Positions 27,990 through 36,635 of a stretch of 64,000 nt of DNA are shown one piece after another. The DNA is taken from NCBI RefSeq assembly GCF_945957265.1, contig NZ_CAMFKO010000001.1:62001-126000 (forward strand), given 5' to 3'. The translations under genes and the position numbers were made by a program. Every line of letters begins with the position of its first letter. Position 1 is the stretch's first letter. The notes under the pieces were generated by a model. That model searched no databases. It was not told the origin of the DNA and saw only the letters and a list, made by a program, of their open reading frames with translations. The DNA comes from an uncultured Dechloromonas sp. GTDB taxonomy: Bacteria > Pseudomonadota > Gammaproteobacteria > Burkholderiales > Rhodocyclaceae.

Positions 27990-28514
27990 GTGGCTAATTC
28001 CAAAACTCGTGATCAATTCATCACCGAAGATTTCGATGTGCGTTTTCAGAGAGCCTTCGGACTGCTCGCCTTCTCGGTCAATCGACACATTGTCGACCAC
28101 ATGCGGCGCATCTGCATAGAACTCTCCATGGATCCGGAATCGGCCCAGATATGGGGATCGCTGGCGCACATGAACGTCTTGCCCAATCTGCCCCTGGGGG
28201 CAGACCCGATGGTATTTCTTGATGAATTGGGGCGAAAAAACGATATGACGCTGGTCCCGATTCGCCTGACCGAGTTGACTCAGATTACCGGCCTTCCTCG
28301 CGAGACAGTCCGCCGAAAGCTCGAGAACCTCCGCAAACTGGGCAAGGTTGAACGTACCGACGATGGCAAATGGTTTTACTTAAATTCAGGGGTCACCGAA
28401 TCCGACCGTGAATTCACCCGAAATACGGTCAAACAATTACTCATGACGGCACAAAGCCTGCTGTCGATTCTTGACATGGTCGACACCCAGCAAGTGAACA
28501 ACGGTTCACAATAG
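27990..28514 (+). CDS. Crp-type winged-helix DNA-binding regulator, candidate master regulator of the island cargo
   Basis: 174 aa from a GTG at 27990 preceded by AGGGGA. The N-terminal 85 residues are helical and are not a cyclic-nucleotide domain. The C-terminal part has a Crp-like helix-turn-helix: RLTELTQITGLPRETVRRKLENLRKLGKVER, followed by a wing (DDGKWFYLNSG) and a last amphipathic helix. The recognition helix keeps the R-E-x-x-x-R pattern that E. coli CRP uses to read its half-site. It is the only regulator other than the AlpA proteins encoded in the island and lies within the region of repeated palindromes. Its control of them is inference. Confidence 0.78.
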   Translation: MANSKTRDQFITEDFDVRFQRAFGLLAFSVNRHIVDHMRRICIELSMDPESAQIWGSLAHMNVLPNLPLGADPMVFLDELGRKNDMTLVPIRLTELTQITGLPRETVRRKLENLRKLGKVERTDDGKWFYLNSGVTESDREFTRNTVKQLLMTAQSLLSILDMVDTQQVNNGSQ

Positions 28515-28559
28515 ACAAAAGACGACGCAAGCGCCGCCTTTTGCTTCAACGAGCGCTGG

Positions 28560-29195
28560 TCAACGACCAGCGGCACGCTCGCTGGCCAAGTCGTCAGCCA
28601 AACGCTCCGAGGCGTTGTCGATGATCTTTTCGGCGACCGCCCAACGACCGAAGGCCACCGTCGCATCGACACCTGGCCGGCTACGGGTAGCTACGAAAGC
28701 GACGCTGGGCTCATTGGCGGCCCCTTCGTAAAGTTCCCCGGCCAAGGTAATGGAACCCAGGAAAGCACCTTTGGGGGAGAGCATGTTGACCAAGGCAAAA
28801 GGCGGAACCAACATTGCCAGTTGTGCCTTGCTGGTCGGTTCGAGATCGAGGATGCGGAAACGCACGCTGAGCACATCGGCCGCCGGCTCGTTAACCAGGG
28901 TCATGCCTGTACCCAGAGTCTTCTTCAGTCGCTGCTCGGCATAGCGTGCCAATTTGCTCGACTCGTCATCGGAAACATCCTTGGTTCCTTGTTCATTGCT
29001 GATCTGCACCAATACCGGGGCGACGTAGGCCTTCGTGTATTTACCAAGATTCAGGTTCTGCTTGGAGAACAGCAGGGTGTTGGGCTCATCGGCCTTGACG
29101 TTCAGTTGGGGATAGTCGGCCGGCGCCTTGAGGGTAGTAGAAGAGCAACCGGCAAGGGCAATGCCTAGTGCGATTGCAGACAGCGTGGCTTTCAT
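28560..29195 (-). CDS. DUF3313-like lipoprotein
   Basis: 211 aa from the ATG at 29195, which follows AAGGAAAACC. The lipobox LAGC near residue 17 predicts a lipid-anchored protein. The pattern AYVAPVLVQISNEQGTK...RYAEQRLKKTLGTG...VRFRILDLEPTSK fits DUF3313-type lipoproteins. It is the last gene of the long unit starting at 36462. Confidence 0.75.
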   Translation of the reverse strand: MKATLSAIALGIALAGCSSTTLKAPADYPQLNVKADEPNTLLFSKQNLNLGKYTKAYVAPVLVQISNEQGTKDVSDDESSKLARYAEQRLKKTLGTGMTLVNEPAADVLSVRFRILDLEPTSKAQLAMLVPPFALVNMLSPKGAFLGSITLAGELYEGAANEPSVAFVATRSRPGVDATVAFGRWAVAEKIIDNASERLADDLASERAAGR

Positions 29196-29232
29196 TGGTT
29201 TTCCTTTGCTAGGGGTAAAAAAACGGGGAGAT

Positions 29233-30486
29233 TTACTCGGTCTGCTCTCTACTTTTGGCCGTGAGTAGCAAGCCATTGATATACGCCACCGCTTCCTCGG
29301 ACTCGAGGATGCTCATGTGATCCTCGTCAAAACCTCGTAGCGATACGGCTTGAAGCTGTGCTTCACGACGCAGTTGGCTAGCCAGTGTGATTGTTCCATC
29401 GCCGCTGGCCTTGCCGACCAAGGCGGTGTTGCGATAACCAAAAACCAGATGATGGGGCACGTTCCTGGGCAGTTTGTTGGCGAACAAACTGTTCAGGAAC
29501 GGGCTACCCGGTGCCAGGTTGCGCCAGGCAGGCACCACCACCGGCGCGTAAGTGACACCACTTTGCGCAGCGTCATGCCCCCCAAAGGGGCTGGATATCG
29601 AGGTAAACGACCGGAGATAGGTGCAATTTTTGCTCTTTACGCAAGCCGACAAGTAAGAACGCGTCAGCAATCCCCCCATGCTGTGCGCGACCAGATGCAT
29701 GCGTTTGAAGGGGTAACGATGATGCAACTCACTAATCATCCCTAGCATGCCATCGCCCAGGGCCGCGAGATCGATTCCCGATGGGTAATAGAGAAACCAT
29801 GGCTGAAATTTCTCTTTATCCAGGCTGACGACAATGCTCGAGAAATGACGCGGCGTTCCGTTGATGCCGTGAACAAAGAGAACCGGCGTCTTGGCCGGGT
29901 CGAAAGCTTGCAGGAAGTAGATACCGGCGTGGCCCTCTTTCATGAACCGCAAGGGTTGCCACATGCCCAGGTCGGCCACATCCTGATCGAAACGAGGATC
30001 GTCAAGGCTGGCCATAGCTCCCAGTTCGACATCGATTGCCCCTAGCGTCATGCCGCGCATGTCGAACAGGTTGCCGAACCCCGGTGCCTCGGTATTAGCC
30101 TGGCTGAGAGTCAGCTCGATACCATCCGCGCGCATTCCCGCCTTGAAGATCTTGGGCAACTCCACCCAGCCGCTCGGCTCGCCTGGCTGATATTCGAAGT
30201 CATTGTTCAGGTCATTGAAGCCGAACAAGTAGCGCGAGCCACCAAAGGTCACCATCTCGAAATTACCGGGCCGCTCATAGACGCGATAGGTATGAACCCG
30301 CTCATCATCCCGCGCCCCGACCGCCACCAGAACGGTCGGGCAGCTGGCGCAGGCCGGCGACACCACCCTTCCGGCCAATCGCCCCAGTTGGGACCGCGAC
30401 TCCTGCAGTTCCTCACGCAAACCACTGAAGTTGGTGCACCCGCTCAGAAGCGACAGACCCAGCAGCAGGGAAAGCAGGCGGATCAT
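29233..30486 (-). CDS. Lipoprotein alpha/beta hydrolase (PGAP1/lipase-like)
   Basis: 417 aa. The lipobox LLSGC near residue 17 predicts membrane anchoring. The hydrolase part has PVLFVHGINGTPRHF and the nucleophile elbow LVAHSMGGLL, followed by a late DGTITLASQL and DEDHMSILES, giving a full lipase-type triad. Family members cleave lipids or lipid-linked esters in the envelope. It overlaps the previous gene by 4 bp and is tightly coupled to the Pqi set. Confidence 0.8.
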   Translation of the reverse strand: MIRLLSLLLGLSLLSGCTNFSGLREELQESRSQLGRLAGRVVSPACASCPTVLVAVGARDDERVHTYRVYERPGNFEMVTFGGSRYLFGFNDLNNDFEYQPGEPSGWVELPKIFKAGMRADGIELTLSQANTEAPGFGNLFDMRGMTLGAIDVELGAMASLDDPRFDQDVADLGMWQPLRFMKEGHAGIYFLQAFDPAKTPVLFVHGINGTPRHFSSIVVSLDKEKFQPWFLYYPSGIDLAALGDGMLGMISELHHRYPFKRMHLVAHSMGGLLTRSYLSACVKSKNCTYLRSFTSISSPFGGHDAAQSGVTYAPVVVPAWRNLAPGSPFLNSLFANKLPRNVPHHLVFGYRNTALVGKASGDGTITLASQLRREAQLQAVSLRGFDEDHMSILESEEAVAYINGLLLTAKSREQTE

Positions 30487-31079
30487 GGCTTACCGCCCGG
30501 AAGAGAACGCAAGCGCTCGGCGATTTCCATCGCTACCGTCGCCAGGGCTCGGCGTTGCGCGGCGACTAGGGCTGCGGTATCCCCGCCGCCTGCCGGTTCG
30601 CGAACCTGGCTACGCCCGACAACAACCTTGCCCGTCCGTGGCTCAAGCCGCCACAGCACATCAACCTCAGCCCCATTCCCTGAATTGGCCTCCAGATGCT
30701 GCACATCGAGGAGCAAGCGAAAATCTGCATCGAACCCCTGCCCGTCGACTGGCACGGAAACCACGCGACTGGAGCCAAGCAGGCGCCCAAGGTCATCGGC
30801 CATGACCCGTGGAATCTGCCGCCGCAACGGCTCCGCCCAGCGTTGATACTCGCTGACGCGTACCTGATTATCGGCAGTTCTGAGTACCAACTGGGGGCGA
30901 TCGATCAATTCGGGCAAGCTGATCTGGGTCACCGCAATGCTCGGTGCCTGCCCTTGCGCTTGGAAATGAGGCATTCCCTGATCCAGCGTGTAGTAGGAAG
31001 GCGCTGGCGTACCAGCGCACCCGGCCAGTGTTCCGATCAGGCCAAAAATTGCCATCGACATGGATAGTTTCATCATCAC
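30483..31079 (-). CDS. pqiC: PqiC-like ABC-transport auxiliary lipoprotein
   Basis: 198 aa with a lipobox (LAGC near residue 21) and the ABC_trans_aux pattern PSYYTLDQ, IAVTQISLPELIDRPQLVLRT, WAEPLRRQIPRVMADDLGRLL. In E. coli PqiC is an outer-membrane lipoprotein that caps the PqiB tube. It is coupled by 4-bp overlaps to the genes on both sides. Confidence 0.85.
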   Translation of the reverse strand: MMMKLSMSMAIFGLIGTLAGCAGTPAPSYYTLDQGMPHFQAQGQAPSIAVTQISLPELIDRPQLVLRTADNQVRVSEYQRWAEPLRRQIPRVMADDLGRLLGSSRVVSVPVDGQGFDADFRLLLDVQHLEANSGNGAEVDVLWRLEPRTGKVVVGRSQVREPAGGGDTAALVAAQRRALATVAMEIAERLRSLPGGKP

Positions 31080-32674
31080 TCCCCTTTCTTGCCGGTCAGC
31101 AGCGCTTCGGGCTGGCGCTCCAGCAAGTCAGCCAGATTGCGAACTGCCGTCGCCGCCTTGGCGACCTCACGCAAGGTTTCACGCATTTCAAGTTGCAGCG
31201 GTGCGTCGCTGACCAAAGCCTTGTCAGCAGCCCCCAGCATCCGGTCGGCGCTATCCAGGGTCTTGCGCGCATCGCGCAAGGTGCCGGCCAATTCCGGAGC
31301 AACCTCCTTGTCTAGACGAACAACCAGTTGATCGACGTGGCCTAGGGTATGGCGCAGCGATTCGACGATGGCCAGCAACTGATCTTGCAGGGAATCAAGC
31401 GTCCCTGGTTGCACCGGCAGTTCCGGTCGCCGGCGACTCCAATCGACCTTGCCGGCCTTGGCATTGTTGAAGAAATCGAGCGCGATATAGCGCTGACCGG
31501 TCAACATGTTACCGGTACGCAGCTGGGCACGAAAGCCCTTGGCGACCATCTTGTCCAGAATCTCCCGCGACGCTGATTCGGAGACCGCTTTCCCCGTGTA
31601 ATTCCGGGTTTTCTGGGCAAACCGATCAGGATAGAGATTGATTTCCACCTGCATGGAAAAATCTGTCTTTTCTTTTTCGAATTTCAAGTCGATGCGCGAC
31701 ACCTCACCGGCGACAAGGCCACGAAAATCGACCGGGGCCCCGACCGTCAGCCCGCGCAGGGATTCGCGGAAGGTCAGGACATACCGTTGCACCCGCGTTT
31801 CGGGAATTCTGGTTGCCGTCGCCTGGTCAGGATGGAGGACAAAATTGGCGCCCGGATCGGCGCGCGGCGTCGGCTCGTCTTCGTTGCCGGGCGGTGACGA
31901 AAAGGCAATGCCGCCGATTGCCACACTGAGCAGGGACTGCGTGTCGAACTTGAGGCCATCGGAATTGAGCGACAAGTCAATCCCGCTGGCGTGCCAGAAA
32001 CGAGAAGCCTGAGTCACGAATTCGTCGTAGGGCGCGTCGATAAATATCTGGACATCGACGCCCTTCCCCTCTTTCTGCATCGCGTAACCGATCACACGCC
32101 CCACCTGGATACGGCGATAAAAGATCGGCGTCCCGATGTCCAGTGAGCCCAGATCATCGGCGGCCAGATGAAACCGTCGCCCCGGGGTATTGCTCGTCAC
32201 CTGAGGGGGCACCTCGAGACCGACAAAATCATGTCGTGCCTGCTTGGATTTGCCGGGATCCAGTGCAATGTACGACCCCGACAACAGGGTCGCCAGTCCG
32301 GACACCCCGCCCGCCACGACCCGCGGACGAACCACCCAGAAACGGGTGTCATCGACCAGCAAGCCCTCGGCCTGCTTGTCCATCTGGACAACCACTTGCA
32401 CCGAATTACGGTCGGCACTCAGGGAAATAGCCTTCACCGTACCGATCTCGACATCCTTGAACTTGATGCGCGTCTTATTCGCCTCAAGCCCTTCGGCCGC
32501 TACGAACTGCAAGGTGATTTCCGGACCTTTGGCCCGAATCGCCTGCACGGCCAGACCGATGCCCACCAGAATGGCCAGCAGTGGAACGATCCAGATCATG
32601 GTGATTCGCTGGCGCGGCTTCACCACTTTTCCGGACGGAAGTTCGTCAGGCAAGGGAACTTCGTTTTGGGTCAC
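31076..32674 (-). CDS. pqiB: PqiB-like MCE protein
   Basis: 532 aa from a GTG at 32674 with GAGGA upstream; a longer frame to 32710 lacks such a site. One N-terminal transmembrane helix (MIWIVPLLAILVGIGLAVQAI) is followed by three MCE domains, starting near ITLQFVAAEGLEANKTRIKFKDVEIGTV, near GRRFHLAADDLGSLDIGTPIFYRRIQVG and near VLTFRESLRGLTVGAPVDFRGLVAG. A helical C-terminus comes last. PqiB forms a needle-like tunnel for lipid traffic across the periplasm. It overlaps pqiA2 by 29 bp. Confidence 0.92.
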   Translation of the reverse strand: MTQNEVPLPDELPSGKVVKPRQRITMIWIVPLLAILVGIGLAVQAIRAKGPEITLQFVAAEGLEANKTRIKFKDVEIGTVKAISLSADRNSVQVVVQMDKQAEGLLVDDTRFWVVRPRVVAGGVSGLATLLSGSYIALDPGKSKQARHDFVGLEVPPQVTSNTPGRRFHLAADDLGSLDIGTPIFYRRIQVGRVIGYAMQKEGKGVDVQIFIDAPYDEFVTQASRFWHASGIDLSLNSDGLKFDTQSLLSVAIGGIAFSSPPGNEDEPTPRADPGANFVLHPDQATATRIPETRVQRYVLTFRESLRGLTVGAPVDFRGLVAGEVSRIDLKFEKEKTDFSMQVEINLYPDRFAQKTRNYTGKAVSESASREILDKMVAKGFRAQLRTGNMLTGQRYIALDFFNNAKAGKVDWSRRRPELPVQPGTLDSLQDQLLAIVESLRHTLGHVDQLVVRLDKEVAPELAGTLRDARKTLDSADRMLGAADKALVSDAPLQLEMRETLREVAKAATAVRNLADLLERQPEALLTGKKGE

Positions 32675-33302
32675 TTTGAATTTCCTCGTTATTATCGACA
32701 ATCCGGGCATCCCAGATCAGCCGCGGATCAAAAGCCATCGTCGCCATCATGCTGAGTACGACCACCGCACCGAAAGCCAGCACACCAGGCCCCGGGGCCA
32801 TGGAGGCCAGGGACTGCGCCTGGACAAGCGCAACCAGTACGGCAACGACATAGACATCGAGCATCGACCAGCGGCCGATCAGCTCCAGCAGACGATACAG
32901 CCGTGCGTGCTGCGTCGGCGCACCTACTCGGCGACGCTGGACGGCAACGAGCAGTACCGACAGCGTCAGCAATTTCAGGAGTGGAACCACCACACTGGCA
33001 ATAAAAACAATCAAGGCTAATACCCAGGAGCCGGAAAGCCACAAGTAGGCCACGCCGCTCATGATCGTGTCGCGCTGGACGCCGAACAATGAGCGTGTTT
33101 CCATGATCGGCAGCAGATTGGCCGGTAGATAAAGCACATAGGCGGCAATGAGCAAAGCCCAGGCGCGCTCGATACTGTGCGGTTTGCGCAAATGTAGTCG
33201 GGTACCACAGCGCGAGCAGCGGGCATCCCCCGCCGTGTCGCCCAGGCGACCGCATACCTCGCAATGCGCGATACCCTGCTCGGCGGCAGTTCTCCAAATC
33301 AT
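32646..33302 (-). CDS. PqiA-like membrane protein, second half
   Basis: 218 aa. It begins at an ATGA overlap with the preceding gene. An N-terminal zinc ribbon (CEVCGRLG...CSRCGTRL) is followed by four transmembrane helices with YLPANLLPIM and the GRWSMLDVYVVAVLVAL motif. E. coli PqiA is one protein with two such modules; here the modules are separate genes. It is expected to be the inner-membrane partner of PqiB. Confidence 0.9.
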   Translation of the reverse strand: MIWRTAAEQGIAHCEVCGRLGDTAGDARCSRCGTRLHLRKPHSIERAWALLIAAYVLYLPANLLPIMETRSLFGVQRDTIMSGVAYLWLSGSWVLALIVFIASVVVPLLKLLTLSVLLVAVQRRRVGAPTQHARLYRLLELIGRWSMLDVYVVAVLVALVQAQSLASMAPGPGVLAFGAVVVLSMMATMAFDPRLIWDARIVDNNEEIQSDPKRSSLA

Positions 33303-33910
33303 GCCTCGGCAGCCTCCCAGGCACTCCACAAGGCCTGGTGATCAAGAATCGAACTGAGGACCGACAACACCAGCATCAATGCGCCGAAGCACCAGATTGC
33401 CGGCCCGGGCAGGACATCGGCGAGATGGGACAGCTTGACCAGTGAAACCAGGACGCCAAGGATGAACACTTCCACCATCGCCCACGGGTGCGCAAGCTGC
33501 AGCGCCCGAAAGACCGGGGCAAACCACCGCGGGCGGTAGCCACGCCACAATGGCAGGAGGAGCCAACCAAGCGCGCATAGTTCGATCAACGGCATCAGGA
33601 CAGTCGTCAGCAACAGCAAGGTGGCCACGATGGGCATGTCGTCACGCCAGAGCTGGCGGGCGGCGCCGAACACCGTGGTCTCGACCTGATGTCCCTGGAT
33701 GTTCAAGCCGACAATGGGGAACAGATTGGCAATCAGGAGCAGCACGAGCGCCGCGCAAGTCAAGGCCAGGCACTTTTCCAGGGTATTTCGCCCAACGCGA
33801 TGCAACTCGGCACCACACCGTGGGCAGATGACAACGCCAGTAGCCCCGGCCATGCACGTCTCGCGCAGCAACAGATCGCACTCGTAGCAGGCAGTCAGGT
33901 TCTGGTTCAA
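33299..33910 (-). CDS. PqiA-like membrane protein, first half
   Basis: 203 aa with a zinc ribbon (CYECDLLL...CPRCGAEL) and four transmembrane helices including ANLFPIVGLNIQG and the motif HPWAMVEVFILGVLVSLVKL. It starts at a 4-bp overlap with the MscS-type gene. Together with the next gene it equals one full-length PqiA. Confidence 0.9.
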   Translation of the reverse strand: MNQNLTACYECDLLLRETCMAGATGVVICPRCGAELHRVGRNTLEKCLALTCAALVLLLIANLFPIVGLNIQGHQVETTVFGAARQLWRDDMPIVATLLLLTTVLMPLIELCALGWLLLPLWRGYRPRWFAPVFRALQLAHPWAMVEVFILGVLVSLVKLSHLADVLPGPAIWCFGALMLVLSVLSSILDHQALWSAWEAAEA

Positions 33911-36207
33911 GCCCTGGCCTCCGTCAGCACGACTGGCAACGGCTGTACGACATCAAGATGAACGTCCTGTTGCGGGAACGAAATGACAACCCCGGCCTCG
34001 GCCAGGCCTTGGTAGATCGTATGGCGAACGTCGCTGTCGACCCGCCGTGCGACCGTGCCACCGCCCAGTTCGACCCAATAGACAAGAACCATCAGCAATG
34101 CGCTGTCGGCAAAGTCTTCAAAATACACTTCCGGGGCCGGAATTTTCAGAATCGACGGATGGCCGACCGCGGCCTTGACCATGACCGACTCAGCCAGTCG
34201 CGCATCGCTGCCATACGCCACGCCAACAGACAGTTCGCGCCGAATCTGCGGATTCGAGTAGGTCCAGTTGACCACCTGGTTTTCCAGGAAATTGGAATTG
34301 GGCACCAAGGCCTCGACCCCGTTGAAACCGCGGACCGTGGTTGCCCGCAGATCGACCGCCGTGACATGACCAGTCATGCCGGCCAATTCGATGATGTCGC
34401 CAACGCGGATCTTGCGCTCGAACAAAATGATGATGCCGCTGATAAAGTTCTTGATGATGGTCTGCGTACCAAAGCCCAGACCGATCGCCAGCGCACCGCC
34501 CATGAAGGCGAAAACCGTCAGCGGAATACGCGCCAGATTGAGAATGAAAATGATCAGTCCAATCGCCATGACGATCATCACCCAACGCCGAATCACCGAA
34601 GCCAGTTGAGTATTGATACCGAAGCGACTGATCAACACGGTTTGCAAAAACCGGGAGAGGCGCGAGAACAACCAGTAGCCGAAGACGAACAGCAGCAAGG
34701 CACCTATGCTCTTGCCGACGGTGACACCATAGCTGACGGAAACCTTTCGCCCCGCAACCTCGGACACATCCTCTACGGCAAATAGCTCGTATTGCCAGAA
34801 GGCCCGCAGCATCGCCCGCGCACGCTCGCCGAGCACCTGTGCGCTCTTCCCCAGGCCGCTCCCTTCAGCCTGATTAAAGTCGGTCAGCCAGCGAGCCAGT
34901 TGACGCTCCAATCGGCTGGCCGCCAATTCGAGTCGTTCGTGCATATTCGACCGCTCGCGCAACAAGGCAAGGATATCCCGTTGCCGTTGCTGCTCTCTGC
35001 TGTCTGGCGAGAGATTGGCCAGACGCGTTTCCTGATCGCGGATCGACACCGCCAGCGCATCGCGCTGTTCCTGCGATAAACGCTTGCGCCCCTGCAGCCC
35101 TTGGTAAATCTTGGTGAGCGAGGCCAGCGCCTGCTCTTTCCGCTCAGCATCGTCGGACGACAACACGACATAACGCTTTTCCCAGACATCGGTCGTCACC
35201 GCGACCAGCATCTCCAGCCCCCGCAGGCCCTCGATCAAAATACGGTCGGTCACCAAGGCCTGATCCAGGAAAGCCAACTGTTGAGCTTGCTCGCTGCCGA
35301 CTGCAGGCGCTTGTTTGAAAATTGCCTCGCGCTCGGCTTCGTGGGTTTTCTGGCGCTGCAGTGCCTTGTGCATTTCCGGCGCCAATCGCTCTGCAATCGC
35401 AGCCATCCGCTCGCGCAAGCTGGCGAGGTCAGCCTCGGCCAGACGCTGATCCGGCAAGACCCTGACCAGCAGTCTGCGCATTTCCTCGGTTTGCATGCCC
35501 AAGCTATCCCGCTGCAACTTGAGCTTGTCGATTTCAATCGCCAATACGGCCAGCTCTGCCTCGGCAATCCGCCGCCGAAGTTCGGACTGTTCTTGCGTCC
35601 AACGAGCCGCACTTTTCTCCGAATCGCTCTTCCCCTGCACCAAGCGATCATTGGCCAGCCGGCTTCCTTCTTCGGCACGGCGCAATTGCTCAAGCAGAAC
35701 CTGTTTTTCCGTTTCGCGAATTGCCAGCCCAGAATCGAGCGCCTTGAGCTTATCGCTCAAGCCAGCCAGTTCGTCACGCAAAGCATCGACGGTTAGCGCT
35801 GAATAGGGCGGCGCATCGCCCAGCGCCTGAACGACAGGCAGCGAGGTAATCGCAACGGGTGGCGCCTTCTGCAAGGCAGCCAGTTCGTCCAGTTTCTTGA
35901 TTCGCTCTGCCTGCATGAAAGTCAGGCGGTCCAGCGAACGCTGTCGGTCGGCAGACCTGACCGATTCGGCACTGGCAAATTCACTGCTGACAGGAACTTC
36001 TGCCTCGCGTTGCCGCTGCGTCTCAATCAGCAAGCCTTCGGCCTTAGCCCGCTCCTCGGCAATTGGACTTTGCTCACCGACAACAGCCTTGGGCCCGACA
36101 TTACCGGGCAAGGCCAGTTGAGCCTGCACAAGCGAGGCAGGAAACAACAAGGCCAGGCAAAACGCCAGCCGGGTTCCGCGCTGCAGGATTCGGTCAAAAC
36201 CAGCCAT
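33907..36207 (-). CDS. Large MscS-family mechanosensitive channel (MscK/YjeP-like)
   Basis: 766 aa. A signal peptide (ASLVQAQ) comes first, then about 420 residues of periplasmic coiled-coil. Several transmembrane helices from about residue 490 lead into the MscS core: ALAIGLGFGTQTIIKNFISGIIILFERKIRVGD, followed by the beta domain. Such channels open under membrane tension and protect from osmotic downshock. Its placement as first large gene in a lipid-transport operon couples tension sensing with lipid traffic. Confidence 0.9.
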   Translation of the reverse strand: MAGFDRILQRGTRLAFCLALLFPASLVQAQLALPGNVGPKAVVGEQSPIAEERAKAEGLLIETQRQREAEVPVSSEFASAESVRSADRQRSLDRLTFMQAERIKKLDELAALQKAPPVAITSLPVVQALGDAPPYSALTVDALRDELAGLSDKLKALDSGLAIRETEKQVLLEQLRRAEEGSRLANDRLVQGKSDSEKSAARWTQEQSELRRRIAEAELAVLAIEIDKLKLQRDSLGMQTEEMRRLLVRVLPDQRLAEADLASLRERMAAIAERLAPEMHKALQRQKTHEAEREAIFKQAPAVGSEQAQQLAFLDQALVTDRILIEGLRGLEMLVAVTTDVWEKRYVVLSSDDAERKEQALASLTKIYQGLQGRKRLSQEQRDALAVSIRDQETRLANLSPDSREQQRQRDILALLRERSNMHERLELAASRLERQLARWLTDFNQAEGSGLGKSAQVLGERARAMLRAFWQYELFAVEDVSEVAGRKVSVSYGVTVGKSIGALLLFVFGYWLFSRLSRFLQTVLISRFGINTQLASVIRRWVMIVMAIGLIIFILNLARIPLTVFAFMGGALAIGLGFGTQTIIKNFISGIIILFERKIRVGDIIELAGMTGHVTAVDLRATTVRGFNGVEALVPNSNFLENQVVNWTYSNPQIRRELSVGVAYGSDARLAESVMVKAAVGHPSILKIPAPEVYFEDFADSALLMVLVYWVELGGGTVARRVDSDVRHTIYQGLAEAGVVISFPQQDVHLDVVQPLPVVLTEARA

Positions 36208-36222
36208 GCCAGGTACTAACTA

Positions 36223-36462
36223 TCAATGCAGCAACAAACGGGCATTGATCATGTGACCGTTATGCCAGTAATCGGTAACCCGGGAAGTCAGACTGTAAGC
36301 CTGAGCATCACTGATATCCATCTGCACAATGACCACGGGAGCCTTGGCATCACCATCCCGAATGATGGAAACAGAATGAACCGGGCCCACCTTCTCCAGC
36401 GACTCCCTGACAGCCTCTTCGGTCACATCCGGAAGCAAACCGGTGAACATGATTTTTTTCAT
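36223..36462 (-). CDS. Small RRM-like protein
   Basis: 79 aa, started at the ATG at 36462 (one at 36474 is also possible). The fold pattern is that of an RNA-recognition motif: KIMFTGLLPDVTEEAVRESLEKVGPV corresponds to strand 1 (RNP2) and helix 1, then VSIIRDG and APVVIVQMD for strand 3 (RNP1), and a last helix and strand. RNP1 lacks the usual aromatic residues, so RNA binding is uncertain. It lies 15 bp upstream of the MscS-type gene and is the first gene of the lipid-transport unit. Confidence 0.75.
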   Translation of the reverse strand: MKKIMFTGLLPDVTEEAVRESLEKVGPVHSVSIIRDGDAKAPVVIVQMDISDAQAYSLTSRVTDYWHNGHMINARLLLH

Positions 36463-36533
36463 CGTTAAATCCATTCTGAATATCACGCGAAAGGCCATCT
36501 TACCTAGGCATCAGCAACTTGCGCATGCTTGCC

Positions 36534-36546
36534 GCCCAAAATGGGC
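36534..36546. promoter_or_regulatory. Island palindrome site 8 (perfect, GCCCAAAATGGGC)
   Basis: Exact consensus in the 173-bp divergent region between the RRM-MscS-Pqi unit and the RND efflux unit, 72 and 90 bp from the two start codons. Confidence 0.75.
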
Positions 36547-36635
36547 GATTCGACAAATCTGCTGACATTGATGGTGATTATGATGTAGGGTTTGTCGAAT
36601 GCCAATCGAGCGCCCAGCGCAAGGAGCCTTAGCCC

